DNA of 64,000 nucleotides from G963691835 sp963691835 (GCA_963691835.1 OY829383.1:3844001-3908000), one strand, 5' to 3'. Positions 7,867 to 17,311 are shown, numbered from the stretch's first letter. The notes: a model not told the origin generated them from the letters alone. A program made the numbers and translations.

Positions 7867-9117
7867 ATGTCCGCCACTCTCAACACGCCGGAGGCCGCGC
7901 CGGTCCCTTCCGTCTTGTCCGACGTCAAGGTGATCGGACTGATCGGTGTGGCGCATTTTTTCAGCCATTTCTACATCCTGTTGCTTCCTCCTTTGTTCCC
8001 GATCCTCAAGACGGAGCTCGGTGTTTCGTACACCGAGCTTGGGCTGTTCATGACGGTCTTCAGTGCGGCGACCGGTCTGACCCAACTGCCGTTCGGCTAT
8101 CTCGTCGATCGCTTCGGCGCGCGTGGCATTCTCATCGGTGGTTTGATTGTCGAGGCTCTGGCTTTCGGTGCGATTGGGATGGTGCCGGAGTACTGGATGA
8201 TCATCGGTCTGATGACGATCGCCGGCATCGCAAACGGGGTATATCACCCGGCGGATTACGCAATTCTGTCCCAGGCGGTCTCGGATCGGCGCATGGGGTT
8301 CGCCTTCAGCTTGCACACGGGGGCGGGTTTCGCGGGTTTCGCTGCGGCACCCATCGCGATCGGTCTTTTGATGGAGGTGTGGGACTGGCGGACAGGACTC
8401 GTCGTCTGTGGTGCCGCCGGGATCGTAACCGCCGCGGCTTTGATCGTTTTTGCCCGGTCTCTCGGTGGCGACGCTAAGCCAAAGAAGTCTAAGGAGTCAA
8501 AGAAGGCCGCGGACACTAGTGTTGCCGCTGGCACGGCGCTGCTGCTGTCGCCGCCGATCCTGATGTGCCTCGCATTCTTTACGCTGCTGGCGCTAGGATC
8601 CGGTGGGATCAACCAGTTCCTGGTTGCAGTTCTGCATGAGGGGCGGGGCGTTGCGGTGGATGATGCGGCCTATGTTCTGACTTTCTATCTGGCGGGCAGC
8701 GCCATTGGGATCCTTGCCGGTGGCCTGATCGCGGATCGGACAACGCGGCACAATCTGGTCGCCGGCGTCTGTTTCCTCGCGACCGCCGTGATGATCACCA
8801 TCATCGGCGCCGTGCCGCTGCCGTTCGCGGTCGTGGTTGTCCTGATGGGGGTTCAGGGCTTGCTCCACGGTGTGATCATGCCGTCGCGGGACATGCTCGT
8901 CCGTTCCGTGACGCCGGAAGGGTCGTTCGGAAAGGTCTTCGGGTTCGTCACCACGGGGTTCTCCATAGGTGGCATTCTCTCACCGTTGGTTTTTGGCTTC
9001 GTCCTCGATCAGACCGCACCGGCCTATGTGTTCTATGTGATTGCCGGGTTCATGCTTCTCTCGATGCTGACAGTCTTCACGCAGCTTGGGCGGAAGCCGG
9101 CGCAGCAACCAACGTAG
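7867..9117 (+). CDS. MFS transporter (Fsr-like)
   Basis: A 416-residue integral membrane transporter with about twelve hydrophobic segments. It carries the loop 2-3 motif GYLVDRFGARG and a Lys/Ser-rich central cytoplasmic loop near residues 195-215 (AKPKKSKESKKAAD). The N-terminal block VAHFFSHFYILLLPPLFP resembles the fosmidomycin-resistance (Fsr) branch of MFS. That branch contains drug exporters and uncharacterised members, so the substrate is open. The ATG at 7867 is preferred to the TTG at 7831, since the extra residues are not hydrophobic or conserved-looking. It is divergent from the small membrane gene and convergent with the EamA transporter. Confidence 0.86.
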   Translation: MSATLNTPEAAPVPSVLSDVKVIGLIGVAHFFSHFYILLLPPLFPILKTELGVSYTELGLFMTVFSAATGLTQLPFGYLVDRFGARGILIGGLIVEALAFGAIGMVPEYWMIIGLMTIAGIANGVYHPADYAILSQAVSDRRMGFAFSLHTGAGFAGFAAAPIAIGLLMEVWDWRTGLVVCGAAGIVTAAALIVFARSLGGDAKPKKSKESKKAADTSVAAGTALLLSPPILMCLAFFTLLALGSGGINQFLVAVLHEGRGVAVDDAAYVLTFYLAGSAIGILAGGLIADRTTRHNLVAGVCFLATAVMITIIGAVPLPFAVVVVLMGVQGLLHGVIMPSRDMLVRSVTPEGSFGKVFGFVTTGFSIGGILSPLVFGFVLDQTAPAYVFYVIAGFMLLSMLTVFTQLGRKPAQQPT

Positions 9118-9138
9118 GACTCCGGACAGGGTCTGGCG

Positions 9139-10128
9139 TTATCCGCCGGTTCGCCGGCGTTCCAGTTCCGCCTCCCGGAAGCAGACATATAGGCCGCTCG
9201 CGACGATGATCGCGGCTCCGGCGATGGTCCAAAGATCCGGGAAGTCGCCGAACACGACGAAGCCAAGCGCCGTCGCCCAAACAATTTGAACATACTGAAA
9301 CGGAGCGAGCAGAGAGGCCGAGGCGATACGGTATGCGTGGATGACAATCAGATGGGCGCCACCGCCGATCGCCCCCATCACCAGCATCACGCCCCATTCG
9401 GTCACCGTCGGTGTTTCCCAGCGAAAGGGGACAACCACTGATGTCGCAATGGTCCCGATCACGGCGGTGTAGAAGAGCATCGCGACCGCGTCCTCTGTCT
9501 GCGCCAACCGCCGGGTCGTAAGAATGTAGATCGCGTAGAGGAAGGCCACGCCGACCACCACGAAATAGGCCCAATGCACATCGGCAAAGCCAGGTCGGAC
9601 AATAACCAACATGCCGAGGAACCCGATGAGCACGGCAGACCATCGTCTGACGCCCACTACTTCCCCCAGGAGCGGGATCGACAGCGCTACGACGAACAGA
9701 GGGGCGACAAATCCAATGGCCTGTGCGTCCGCGATCGGTATGTGTTTCAGCGCGACAAACATGCCGACGGTACAAACGGTCAGCAAAGCACCGCGGAGAA
9801 CCAAGGCGACGGGCCGCTGTGTCCGGATCAGGCGCATCGGATCCCGGATGCCGAAGATCAGCAGCATCAGGAGCAGATGGAAGCTGTAGCGGCCCCACAC
9901 AGCCACTTCCAACGCCAAGTCCTGGGCAATCCACTTCGCGGATGTATCCAGGAGCGTGAACATCAGCCCCGCCAGCAGCGCAAGTCCGATCCCGCGAAGC
10001 GTTTGGTTCGCCCCGCCGGATGTTTGCGGCGGCCCCGGTGGCGACTCCTCTCCGCTCCCCTCGACGGGGGTCGAGGCGGCGCCCGGGGCCTTGCCCGGGT
10101 CCGGTTTGATGTCGGTCATCTGGCTCAT
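9139..10128 (-). CDS. EamA/DMT-family transporter
   Basis: A 329-residue drug/metabolite-transporter-type permease with two EamA repeats and about ten hydrophobic segments after a Pro/Gly-rich cytosolic N-terminus of about 45 residues. Family hallmarks include the repeat-1 end AIGFVAPLFVVALSIPLLGE and the repeat-2 end APFQYVQIVWATALGFVVFGD. Proteins of this group export or import small metabolites; the substrate cannot be read. The ATG at 10128 is chosen because residues upstream in the open frame are basic and unlike the family. It is transcribed opposite to both flanking MFS genes. Confidence 0.86.
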   Translation of the reverse strand: MSQMTDIKPDPGKAPGAASTPVEGSGEESPPGPPQTSGGANQTLRGIGLALLAGLMFTLLDTSAKWIAQDLALEVAVWGRYSFHLLLMLLIFGIRDPMRLIRTQRPVALVLRGALLTVCTVGMFVALKHIPIADAQAIGFVAPLFVVALSIPLLGEVVGVRRWSAVLIGFLGMLVIVRPGFADVHWAYFVVVGVAFLYAIYILTTRRLAQTEDAVAMLFYTAVIGTIATSVVVPFRWETPTVTEWGVMLVMGAIGGGAHLIVIHAYRIASASLLAPFQYVQIVWATALGFVVFGDFPDLWTIAGAAIIVASGLYVCFREAELERRRTGG

Positions 10129-10244
10129 TGAGACGGGATCCTGACGCCGCGTGACGCCGGTACGTAACGATAGCCTTCCCAATAGCACTTTTTGGTGTCA
10201 GGTGGTTTGTCTATCCGCAGCCGCGCGGGACGGAGGCACACCAC

Positions 10245-11417
10245 GTGACAGCGACCTTGGGGGAGACCCTTTCCCGTACGGAGCGATGGTCCGTTCTGGG
10301 TGCAAACTATCTCAGCGCGATTGCCGTGGGCCTCGCGATCGGCGGATTCATCCCGCTTGTGGCCCTGTCCATGGAGAAACGCGGCTTCGAGCCTTGGATC
10401 ATTGGCGCAAACGCATCCACCGCAGCCTTGGGCATCGTGCTGATCGCGCCCTTCGTTCCCGCGATAATGGGACGCCTTGGGGTCGCCCGGGCAATGATCG
10501 GCGGCGTTGTCATCGGGACGAGCTGCATCGCCCTGTTTCCGTTCGTTGACTCGTTGTGGGCCTGGTTTCTTCTGCGGTTTGTCGGTGCAGCCGGGATCGC
10601 CATCCATTGGGTGCTGAGCGAGACCTGGATGAATGCGGTGGCTACCAAGGGAGGGCGGGGACGGGCGCTCGCCATCTACGTAACGTTGATGGCCGGTGGT
10701 TTCGCGATCGGTCCCGCATTGATCGGTGTCGTCGGTACCGACGGTTATCTTCCTTTCATGATTTTCGCCGTTGCCCTTGGCGTGTCCGCGTTCCCACTGG
10801 TTCTTGTCCGGCACCTCGGCAAAGACCTGATGGTTGGGGGAACGGGCAGTCCCATGCTGCTCGCGCGAGCCGCCCCCACCGTGCTTGCCGCGGCGATCAC
10901 AACGGGGCTCTATGATGCGGCGATCATGCCGTTCCTGCCGATATGGGGGCTGCGCCTCGGGTTTGAGGAGGCGACTGCGGTCGGGTTGCTGACCTGGTTC
11001 CTTTTGGGCAATGCCGTCTTGCAATTGCCTATCGGTTGGTTGGCTGACCGCTTCGATCGCCGGGCGGTTCTGTTGCTCTGTGGTGTGGTCGGAATTGCGG
11101 GCCCACTCATGGCACCGTTCTTTGTCGACGGGCCGATCGTGCTCGTCGTCTTTCTGCTGGTTTGGGGCGGTTTCGCCTTTGGGCCTTACACGGTCGGCCT
11201 CGTCATGATCGGCGAGCGTTTCCGCGGTGGGGAGTTGGCAGCGGCCAATGCGGCTTTCGTCATGTGCTTTGAGATCGCCACGATGTCGGGCCCAACCATG
11301 GCCGGTGTCGCCATGGACCTTTGGGAGCCTCACGGCCTCATGGCATTGCTAACCGTCGTCGCGACGTTGTTCGCGGGTTTCGGCGTCTATCGGGGCGTTC
11401 GGCGCAAGTTCGGCTGA
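10245..11417 (+). CDS. MFS transporter (YcaD-like)
   Basis: A 390-residue major facilitator starting at GTG, with about twelve hydrophobic segments. The fourth/fifth helix region WVLSETWMNAVATKGGRGRALA matches the signature region of the YcaD-like branch. A second-half loop motif GWLADRFDRR is also present. The substrate is unknown. It is the third transporter in a row from 7867 without any enzyme gene between them. A small inverted repeat CTGAG-ATC-CTCAG (11418-11430) follows its stop, in the 65-bp convergent gap before the SPOR lipoprotein gene. Confidence 0.85.
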   Translation: MTATLGETLSRTERWSVLGANYLSAIAVGLAIGGFIPLVALSMEKRGFEPWIIGANASTAALGIVLIAPFVPAIMGRLGVARAMIGGVVIGTSCIALFPFVDSLWAWFLLRFVGAAGIAIHWVLSETWMNAVATKGGRGRALAIYVTLMAGGFAIGPALIGVVGTDGYLPFMIFAVALGVSAFPLVLVRHLGKDLMVGGTGSPMLLARAAPTVLAAAITTGLYDAAIMPFLPIWGLRLGFEEATAVGLLTWFLLGNAVLQLPIGWLADRFDRRAVLLLCGVVGIAGPLMAPFFVDGPIVLVVFLLVWGGFAFGPYTVGLVMIGERFRGGELAAANAAFVMCFEIATMSGPTMAGVAMDLWEPHGLMALLTVVATLFAGFGVYRGVRRKFG

Positions 11418-11482
11418 CTGAGATCCTCAGACAACGCCAAAGCACAGTTTCAGAGAATACGGCGCCCGTCGTGGGTCTTGAC

Positions 11483-12709
11483 TCAGGGCATTGAGATTGA
11501 CTTGCAGAACTGGCGCTTGGCCTTGAGCGCGCGGCAGGTGTCGTCAGCAGCGTTCTTGCTTGGCAGCCCTGCCGCGATCAACCGGACAAACTTCCCGCGG
11601 CCGTCGCCAGGATCGAATTCGGTCGTTTGGAGGGACAGGTCTGAAAGTTCGCTCGAGAATTGGCTCTTCAGTTTCGCCCAGCCACGCTCCGCACCCTTTC
11701 GCGTCCGGTAGGAAGCGAGATGAACTCCATACTTGCCCGCCGGCTTGTCGTCCTTCATCTCGGTTTTGTCGGAAGCGCCGCCGCCAGCCCGCGAGGCAAT
11801 CGTTCCGCCGCTTGGTGCCCGAACTGTCGCATCGTTCTCTAGTTTGGAGATTGCCCGCTCCAGCCGGTCTACGATCATGCCAAGGCGTTGGTCCAGAACG
11901 GTCTCGGCCATCTCAGCTTCGGCCGCCTTTTCCGCCATGGTTTCCATTTCCTTTTCCATCTGACCGGCGTCGGCCATGGAAACGGGCGCATTGCCCTCGG
12001 TCACGATCTGCATGTCTTTCGTCCGATCGTTCCCGAGCGTGACGGAGACAAGCTCCTTCCGGCTCTGACTGTTGGGGAACTGGCGGATCCGGAGGACATA
12101 GTTCTGGACCACGGGCGCGTAGAACAGACGGGAGATGTAGTCTTTCCGCTCGCAGTCTATCCGGAATGTGGTGAAGCGTCCGGCCGACACCTCAACGGTT
12201 TCCTGGCCCGCCACCACGCAACGGTTCTCGTCCTGCCAGCCTGTCGGGACCACCTCGCTGCTGCCGCGGACCCCGAAGGCCACGACGTTTCCGGCCCGGA
12301 GCGGGAAGAGAGCCGAGGGGTCGCCGATGATCGATTGCCTACCGCGGCCAAGCTCCGGATCGGAAGACCACGCGAGCGGCGGGGTGACAACATTGGTCCC
12401 CGTTGTCCAGATCAGACCCGAATCATTCCGCCAGACCACCCGGTCAGGAGAGACTGAAACGACCTCCTCCTGCACGATCAGGCCGTCATCGTTGTAAACA
12501 TACGTGTCGCCGGGCGCGTAGATCGGCTTAGGGGCGGGCGGTAGTTCGGCCAGTTCGGACGGCGGGGCGGGAGGCGGCGGAGCCGAGGAATTCTGCGACG
12601 TCTGGGCAAGGAACTGCTCAATCTGACCACATCCCGAAAGCGCGATCACTGCAGCGCCAAGGATGGCCAGTCGTCCTACCGGGCCACGAGAGCCTTTCCG
12701 TGTCGTCAC
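11483..12709 (-). CDS. SPOR-domain lipoprotein
   Basis: A 408-residue exported lipoprotein. A basic N-terminus and hydrophobic stretch lead to the lipobox LSGC with Cys27 as the likely acylation site. A Pro/Ala-rich linker (about 40-62) follows. The middle (about 63-240) is a beta-rich domain I cannot name, with two cysteines (NRCVVAG, RIDCERK). A helical, probably coiled-coil stretch comes next (about 245-295). A C-terminal SPOR domain (about 325-405) begins YGVHLASYRTRKGAERGW. SPOR domains bind denuded peptidoglycan at division sites, so a role in cell-envelope or septum maintenance is likely. It is transcribed alone, divergent from the aldolase operon. Confidence 0.82.
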   Translation of the reverse strand: MTTRKGSRGPVGRLAILGAAVIALSGCGQIEQFLAQTSQNSSAPPPPAPPSELAELPPAPKPIYAPGDTYVYNDDGLIVQEEVVSVSPDRVVWRNDSGLIWTTGTNVVTPPLAWSSDPELGRGRQSIIGDPSALFPLRAGNVVAFGVRGSSEVVPTGWQDENRCVVAGQETVEVSAGRFTTFRIDCERKDYISRLFYAPVVQNYVLRIRQFPNSQSRKELVSVTLGNDRTKDMQIVTEGNAPVSMADAGQMEKEMETMAEKAAEAEMAETVLDQRLGMIVDRLERAISKLENDATVRAPSGGTIASRAGGGASDKTEMKDDKPAGKYGVHLASYRTRKGAERGWAKLKSQFSSELSDLSLQTTEFDPGDGRGKFVRLIAAGLPSKNAADDTCRALKAKRQFCKSISMP

Positions 12710-12857
12710 GATCCGCGCCCTTCAGCGAGATAAGCCTCGGAAAAGGCTCCTATATGTAGTCACTCTTGTCAATAAGTGCTCAAGATGTGCGCCTTTCACG
12801 TTCCCATTTGCAGCAAAGGTTCCGCATTGTGCACTGCGATCTATGGATCAACTTTCT

Positions 12858-12886
12858 TTGACAGCTAAAGCAACGTCGTCGCATAC
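12858..12886 (+). promoter_or_regulatory. Candidate sigma-70 promoter of aldolase operon
   Basis: TTGACA (12858-12863), a 17-bp spacer, then GCATAC (12881-12886) as a weak -10. It lies about 65 bp before the aldolase ATG in an AT-rich part of the 241-bp divergent region. The -35 is a perfect consensus; the -10 is poor, as is common in alphaproteobacteria. Confidence 0.4.
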
Positions 12887-12950
12887 TCCCCAAATTAGCA
12901 GTCTCCGACCGGAGAATGCGAATTCCTCAAAGACTGTATGGAGTTAGGCC

Positions 12951-13724
12951 ATGTCCGTCGCCGTTCCCTTTACGCTTCCGGCGGTCCGCGACCGGGTTTC
13001 GGCCGAGGAATGGCAGACCAGGATCGATCTTGCGGCCTGCTACAGACTGGTCGCGATGCATGGCTGGACCGACCAGATCTACACCCATATCTCCGCGCAG
13101 GTTCCGGGCCCGGAGGAGCATTTCCTGCTCAATCCCTACGGTCTCATGTTCGACGAGGTGACGGCTTCGAGCCTTGTGAAAGTCGATCTGGACGGAAACA
13201 TCGTCGACGATACGCCGTGGCAGATCAATCAGGCCGGTTTCACGATCCATAGCGCTGTTCACGCCGCACGGCACGATGTGGCTTGTGTCATTCACACCCA
13301 CACGAAGGCCGGCATGGCCGTCTCAGCCCAACGTGACGGTCTGCTGCCGCTGACCCAGCATTCCATGCAGTTCTACGGGCACCTCGCGTATCACGACTAT
13401 GAGGGTATTGCCTTGGATCTGGATGAGCGTGACCGGTTGGTTCGGGATCTCGGCGGGCATCATGCAATGATCCTTCGGAATCATGGACTTCTGACCGCCG
13501 GCCGCTCAATCCCGGAGGCGTTCGCGCTGCTCTATGGTCTTGAGGTGTCGTGCCAGGCGCAGATTGCCGCGCAATCCGGTGGTGTGGAGCTGGTCATTCC
13601 GTCCAAGGCCGTTTGCGAGCACGCCGCCGCCCAGTTCTGGCGGTCTGATGAGCCGAGCGGTGACATGGCATGGAAGGCGCACCTGAGGAAACTCGACCGT
13701 CTCAATCCAGGGTACGACGCCTGA
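12951..13724 (+). CDS. Class II aldolase/adducin family protein
   Basis: A 257-residue cytosolic zinc enzyme homologue of the fuculose-phosphate aldolase/adducin fold. Zinc ligands are visible as H115 and H117 (VIHTHTKAG) and H178 (ILRNHGLL). The catalytic Glu of true FucA aldolases is replaced: the equivalent region reads QAGFTIHSAVH, as in the adducin-like subgroup, so it may not be an aldolase in the strict sense. It is the first gene of the 12951-18892 operon with an amidohydrolase and a dipeptide-type ABC importer, suggesting catabolism of an imported hydroxy- or amide-bearing compound. The substrate is unknown. Confidence 0.85.
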   Translation: MSVAVPFTLPAVRDRVSAEEWQTRIDLAACYRLVAMHGWTDQIYTHISAQVPGPEEHFLLNPYGLMFDEVTASSLVKVDLDGNIVDDTPWQINQAGFTIHSAVHAARHDVACVIHTHTKAGMAVSAQRDGLLPLTQHSMQFYGHLAYHDYEGIALDLDERDRLVRDLGGHHAMILRNHGLLTAGRSIPEAFALLYGLEVSCQAQIAAQSGGVELVIPSKAVCEHAAAQFWRSDEPSGDMAWKAHLRKLDRLNPGYDA

Positions 13725-13755
13725 ACCTGAAACGGCTGGAACGAGGAGCCCATCG

Positions 13756-15393
13756 ATGAGCCTGCCCAAAGCCGACATGGTCATTTCGGGGGGTAAGGTC
13801 TTCGCGGGACTTGCCGAGGGTTTTGTGGACTCGCTTGCCGTCTGGCAGGGCAAGGTTCTGGCCACGGGGCCGGATGCTGAGATCGAAGCTCTGGTCGGGC
13901 CGGACACGAAACGCGTGGACCTTCGAGGGAGATTGGCAGTCCCAGGCCTCAACGACGCGCACCAGCACATTATGAGTTTTGGTATGGGCCTCTCGGAGGT
14001 CCGGCTGAAAGGCTCTGACATCCGGACGATCGACGACGTGCTTGGCGCGATCAAAGAGGGCGTCGACAAGGCGGAGCCAGGCGAGTGGGTGCTTGGCCGG
14101 GGCTATGATCAGTTCGAGTTGGACGTAAAGCGTCACCCGCTGCGGGAAGAGATTGACCTCGTCGCCCCGAACAACCCCGTCTATATCGTCCGTACATGCG
14201 GCCACATGGGCGTCGCCAATAGCAAAGCGCTTGCAGCCGCAGGGATCGACGAGGCAACGCCGCAGCCACCCGGTGGCCATATCGAAAGCCAGAACGGGAA
14301 GCTGACGGGCCTGCTGCAGGAGACCGCGCGCAACAAGCTCTACGAGGCGATGCCGGACTATACGGTTGATCAACTGGCGGCCGGTCTGCTCGCAGGGCAG
14401 TCACACAACTTGTCGCTTGGGTTCACGAGCGTCACCGACCCGGCTGTTGGCCTCAAGCAGGGACACGACGACTTCAAGGCCTTCCGTCAAGTTCGCCGGG
14501 CGGATGAGCTCAAGGTCCGCATGCACCTGATGCCCCTGGGCGGCCAAAGCGGATGGGACCAGGAGTTCTTTGATCTCGGTCTGATGACCGGGGACGGGGA
14601 TGAGGTGCTGCGCATCGGTCCCATGAAGCTTTTTGCGGACGGAAGTGCGGGCGGCAAAACGGCCGCCATGACGTATGCTTACAAAGACACCTCTGACAAT
14701 TTCGGGATCATGATCTATCCCGACGACGAGATGTTCGCCTATGTCGCGGACTATCATGCCCGTGGCTATCAGATCGCGACCCATGCGATCGGGGACAAGG
14801 CGATCGAACAGGTTATCGCCGCCTATGAGACGGCGATGGGAAACAACCCGGATCCCAACCGCCGCCACCGGATTGAGCATTGTGGCTTTCTCCGTCCGGA
14901 CCAGACCGCCCGGATGAAACGGCTGGGTATTCTTCCGGCGCCGCAGTCCATCTTCATGTACGAGTTCGGCGATCTCTACGTGGACGTGCTGGGGGAGGAG
15001 GCCGCCGCTGGCGCCTATCCCTACAGGACGTGGTTTGACGAAGGGCTGTATCCGTCGGCGAGTTCCGACGCGCCCGTGTCATCGCCCGATCCGTTTGAGA
15101 ACATCTACTCCATGGTCACCCGCAGAACGAAGAAGGGTACAGAACTTGGCCCGGATCAGCGTCTCAGTGTGGCGGAGGCGATCTCGGCCTATACGCACAA
15201 CAGTGCGTACGGATCGTTCGAGGAAGAGCTGAAAGGGCGGCTTATTCCCGGGCAACTCGCTGATATCGCCGTTTTTGACCGAGATATCTTCGAGGTCGAG
15301 GCATCGGAGATCCTGGAGGCCAAAACCGACCTGACGGTCGTTGGCGGCACCATCGAGTACGACCGGATCGGAGAGTTCGGCGCGGCAATATAA
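13756..15393 (+). CDS. Amidohydrolase (YtcJ-like)
   Basis: A 545-residue metal-dependent hydrolase of the amidohydrolase superfamily, YtcJ/exoenzyme-regulator-like branch. Metal-binding HxH is seen in GLNDAHQHIMSF near residue 70. Further conserved sites are FADGSAGGKTAA near 295, ATHAIGDKAIE, RIEHCGF and SSDAPVSSPDP toward the C-terminus. These enzymes cleave C-N bonds of amides or related compounds in the cytosol. It follows the aldolase by 31 bp and precedes ABC permease genes, so its substrate is probably what that importer brings in. The exact reaction is not deducible. Confidence 0.87.
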   Translation: MSLPKADMVISGGKVFAGLAEGFVDSLAVWQGKVLATGPDAEIEALVGPDTKRVDLRGRLAVPGLNDAHQHIMSFGMGLSEVRLKGSDIRTIDDVLGAIKEGVDKAEPGEWVLGRGYDQFELDVKRHPLREEIDLVAPNNPVYIVRTCGHMGVANSKALAAAGIDEATPQPPGGHIESQNGKLTGLLQETARNKLYEAMPDYTVDQLAAGLLAGQSHNLSLGFTSVTDPAVGLKQGHDDFKAFRQVRRADELKVRMHLMPLGGQSGWDQEFFDLGLMTGDGDEVLRIGPMKLFADGSAGGKTAAMTYAYKDTSDNFGIMIYPDDEMFAYVADYHARGYQIATHAIGDKAIEQVIAAYETAMGNNPDPNRRHRIEHCGFLRPDQTARMKRLGILPAPQSIFMYEFGDLYVDVLGEEAAAGAYPYRTWFDEGLYPSASSDAPVSSPDPFENIYSMVTRRTKKGTELGPDQRLSVAEAISAYTHNSAYGSFEEELKGRLIPGQLADIAVFDRDIFEVEASEILEAKTDLTVVGGTIEYDRIGEFGAAI

Positions 15394-15420
15394 TTAGGGA
15401 GTGGTTTCGGGGGGCGGGTT

Positions 15421-16359
15421 TTGGCGACCCATGTCATCCAAAGACTGCTGATTTCGATACCGGTCCTGGCCGGTGTCCTGTTGATCGGATTCCTGCTCCT
15501 GCAGGTCGTTCCGACCGATCCGGCCACCGTTCTTGCGGGCCCGCTGGCGACGGCGGACGAGATCGCGGCGATCCGTGCGGACATGGGCTTGGACGAACCC
15601 GTTCTTGTCCAGTTCGCCTACTATATCGGCCGCGTTCTGCAAGGCGATCTCGGACGGTCGCTGATCTCGAACAAACTCGTCACCGAGGAGTTGGGCGCCA
15701 CCATCGGGCCGACCATCGAGCTGATGGTCGCCAGCCTCGTCTGGGCGGTGCCGTTGGGCATCGCCTTCGGAACGCTTGCCGCGGTGAAGCAGGGACGGAT
15801 GACCGATCGCTTGATCATGGCGGTCTCGGTCGCGGGTGTGTCCATGCCGATCTTCTGGTTCGGGCTGATGCTGATCCAGTATGTCGGCTTCCATTGGCAG
15901 TTACTGCCGTTTCAAGGCCGGGCAGGCGCGCTGTGGTCGGTCGATGGGGTTCGGCACATCGCCCTGCCGGCGATCACGCTCGGGGGCATCTTTGTCGGGC
16001 CGGTGGCGCGCATGACCCGGACAACGCTGCTTGAGGTTCTCAACAGCGACTTTGTTCGTACGGCGCGTGCCAAGGGGGCTACCGAGTGGCGGGTCGTTAT
16101 CAACCACGCGCTCCGGAACGCCATGATCCCGGTCGTCACCCTCATCGGTCTCCAGATTGGATTTCTTCTCGGCGGTGCGGTGGTTACGGAGACCATGTTC
16201 GCCTGGCCCGGAGTTGGAAGGCTTGCAGTGGGCGCGATCAATTCCGCCGACTATGCGCTCGCGCAGGGGGCCATCCTGGTCCTCGCCATTTCCTTCCTGA
16301 TGGTCAACCTGATCGTCGACGTGCTGTACGCGGTGCTTGACCCGCGGGTGAGGCACTGA
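15421..16359 (+). CDS. ABC permease, dipeptide/oligopeptide type (DppB-like)
   Basis: A 312-residue inner-membrane permease from a TTG start; the first helix RLLISIPVLAGVLLIGFLLL begins at residue 8, as in the DppB/OppB family. The cytoplasmic coupling loop (EAA region) reads DFVRTARAKGATEWRVV near residue 205. About six membrane segments are visible, the usual family topology. It overlaps nothing but abuts the next permease by 1 bp, so the two form the heterodimeric channel. The operon contains no ATP-binding subunits; they must be supplied from elsewhere. Confidence 0.9.
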   Translation: MATHVIQRLLISIPVLAGVLLIGFLLLQVVPTDPATVLAGPLATADEIAAIRADMGLDEPVLVQFAYYIGRVLQGDLGRSLISNKLVTEELGATIGPTIELMVASLVWAVPLGIAFGTLAAVKQGRMTDRLIMAVSVAGVSMPIFWFGLMLIQYVGFHWQLLPFQGRAGALWSVDGVRHIALPAITLGGIFVGPVARMTRTTLLEVLNSDFVRTARAKGATEWRVVINHALRNAMIPVVTLIGLQIGFLLGGAVVTETMFAWPGVGRLAVGAINSADYALAQGAILVLAISFLMVNLIVDVLYAVLDPRVRH

Positions 16360-16360
16360 G

Positions 16361-17227
16361 ATGGCGGCCGTGGAAGAAACCCGCGTCTCGTTTGAGCGCC
16401 GCTCATTCCTGCGCATGCTGCGGCGGGACAAGCCCGCCTCGGTTGCGGCTGTGTTCCTGGTGATCATCATTGGCGCGGCTTTGCTGGCCCCGGTTCTGGC
16501 GCCCTTTGACCCCTACGACAACAACCTCCGGAACATGTTGAAGCCGCCGAGCGACGCGCATTGGTTCGGCACGGACGAGCAGGGCAGGGACATGTTCTCG
16601 CGTGTCCTCTATGGCTTACGGACCACGTTGGCCATGGGCGTGATTGCGGTCGCGGTCGGCGGCAGTGTCGGCGTGGCACTTGGGTTGATCGCCGCGTACT
16701 TCAGACCGCTCGACAACCTGATCATGCGGTTCATCGACGTTCTGCTCTCGTTTCCGTCAATCCTTTTCGCCCTGGCGATCGCTGCGGTGCTTGGCGCGAA
16801 TGTCTTCAGTGTCACGGTCGCGCTTGCGGTTACGACCATGCCGACTGTTGCCCGGATCACGCGCGGTGCGGGAACGGTGGTCATGCAGCAGGAGTACATG
16901 CAGTCAGGCAAGGCAATCGGCCTCAGTGACGGCTACATGATCTGGAAGTATCTGGCGCTCAACTGTTTCTCGGCAGTGCTCGTTTACCTGACCTTGCAAC
17001 TCGGCAACGTCATCCTGATCGGCGCGGCGCTGAGCTTCATCGGCCTTGGCGCCCAGCCGCCGATCGCGGAGCTCGGCACCATGGCGGCGGCGGGCCGCAA
17101 CTTCATGTTCTTCGCGCCGCATGTGGCGACGATCCCGAGTCTGGTGATTTTCGTCGTCGTTCTTGCCTTCAACATTCTCGGCGATGCCTGCCGGGACATG
17201 CTCGATCCGAGATTCCGGCAGGTCTAG
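16361..17227 (+). CDS. ABC permease, dipeptide/oligopeptide type (DppC-like)
   Basis: A 288-residue permease partner of the preceding gene. An N-terminal OppC_N-type helix (about 26-45) is followed by the hallmark loop HWFGTDEQGRDMFSRVLYG, then five transmembrane segments. The coupling region MQSGKAIGLSDGYMIWKY sits near residue 185. It starts 1 bp after the DppB-like stop. It would import peptides, opines or similar nitrogen compounds with the binding protein at 17312. Confidence in the family is high; the substrate is unknown. Confidence 0.9.
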   Translation: MAAVEETRVSFERRSFLRMLRRDKPASVAAVFLVIIIGAALLAPVLAPFDPYDNNLRNMLKPPSDAHWFGTDEQGRDMFSRVLYGLRTTLAMGVIAVAVGGSVGVALGLIAAYFRPLDNLIMRFIDVLLSFPSILFALAIAAVLGANVFSVTVALAVTTMPTVARITRGAGTVVMQQEYMQSGKAIGLSDGYMIWKYLALNCFSAVLVYLTLQLGNVILIGAALSFIGLGAQPPIAELGTMAAAGRNFMFFAPHVATIPSLVIFVVVLAFNILGDACRDMLDPRFRQV

Positions 17228-17311
17228 GCCTGGCGGTGTGTAACGACCGGTCCGTCAAGAAGGCCGGGTCAATACAAGTGAGAGTAACAAGACCTAACCA
17301 CAGGAGGTTCC

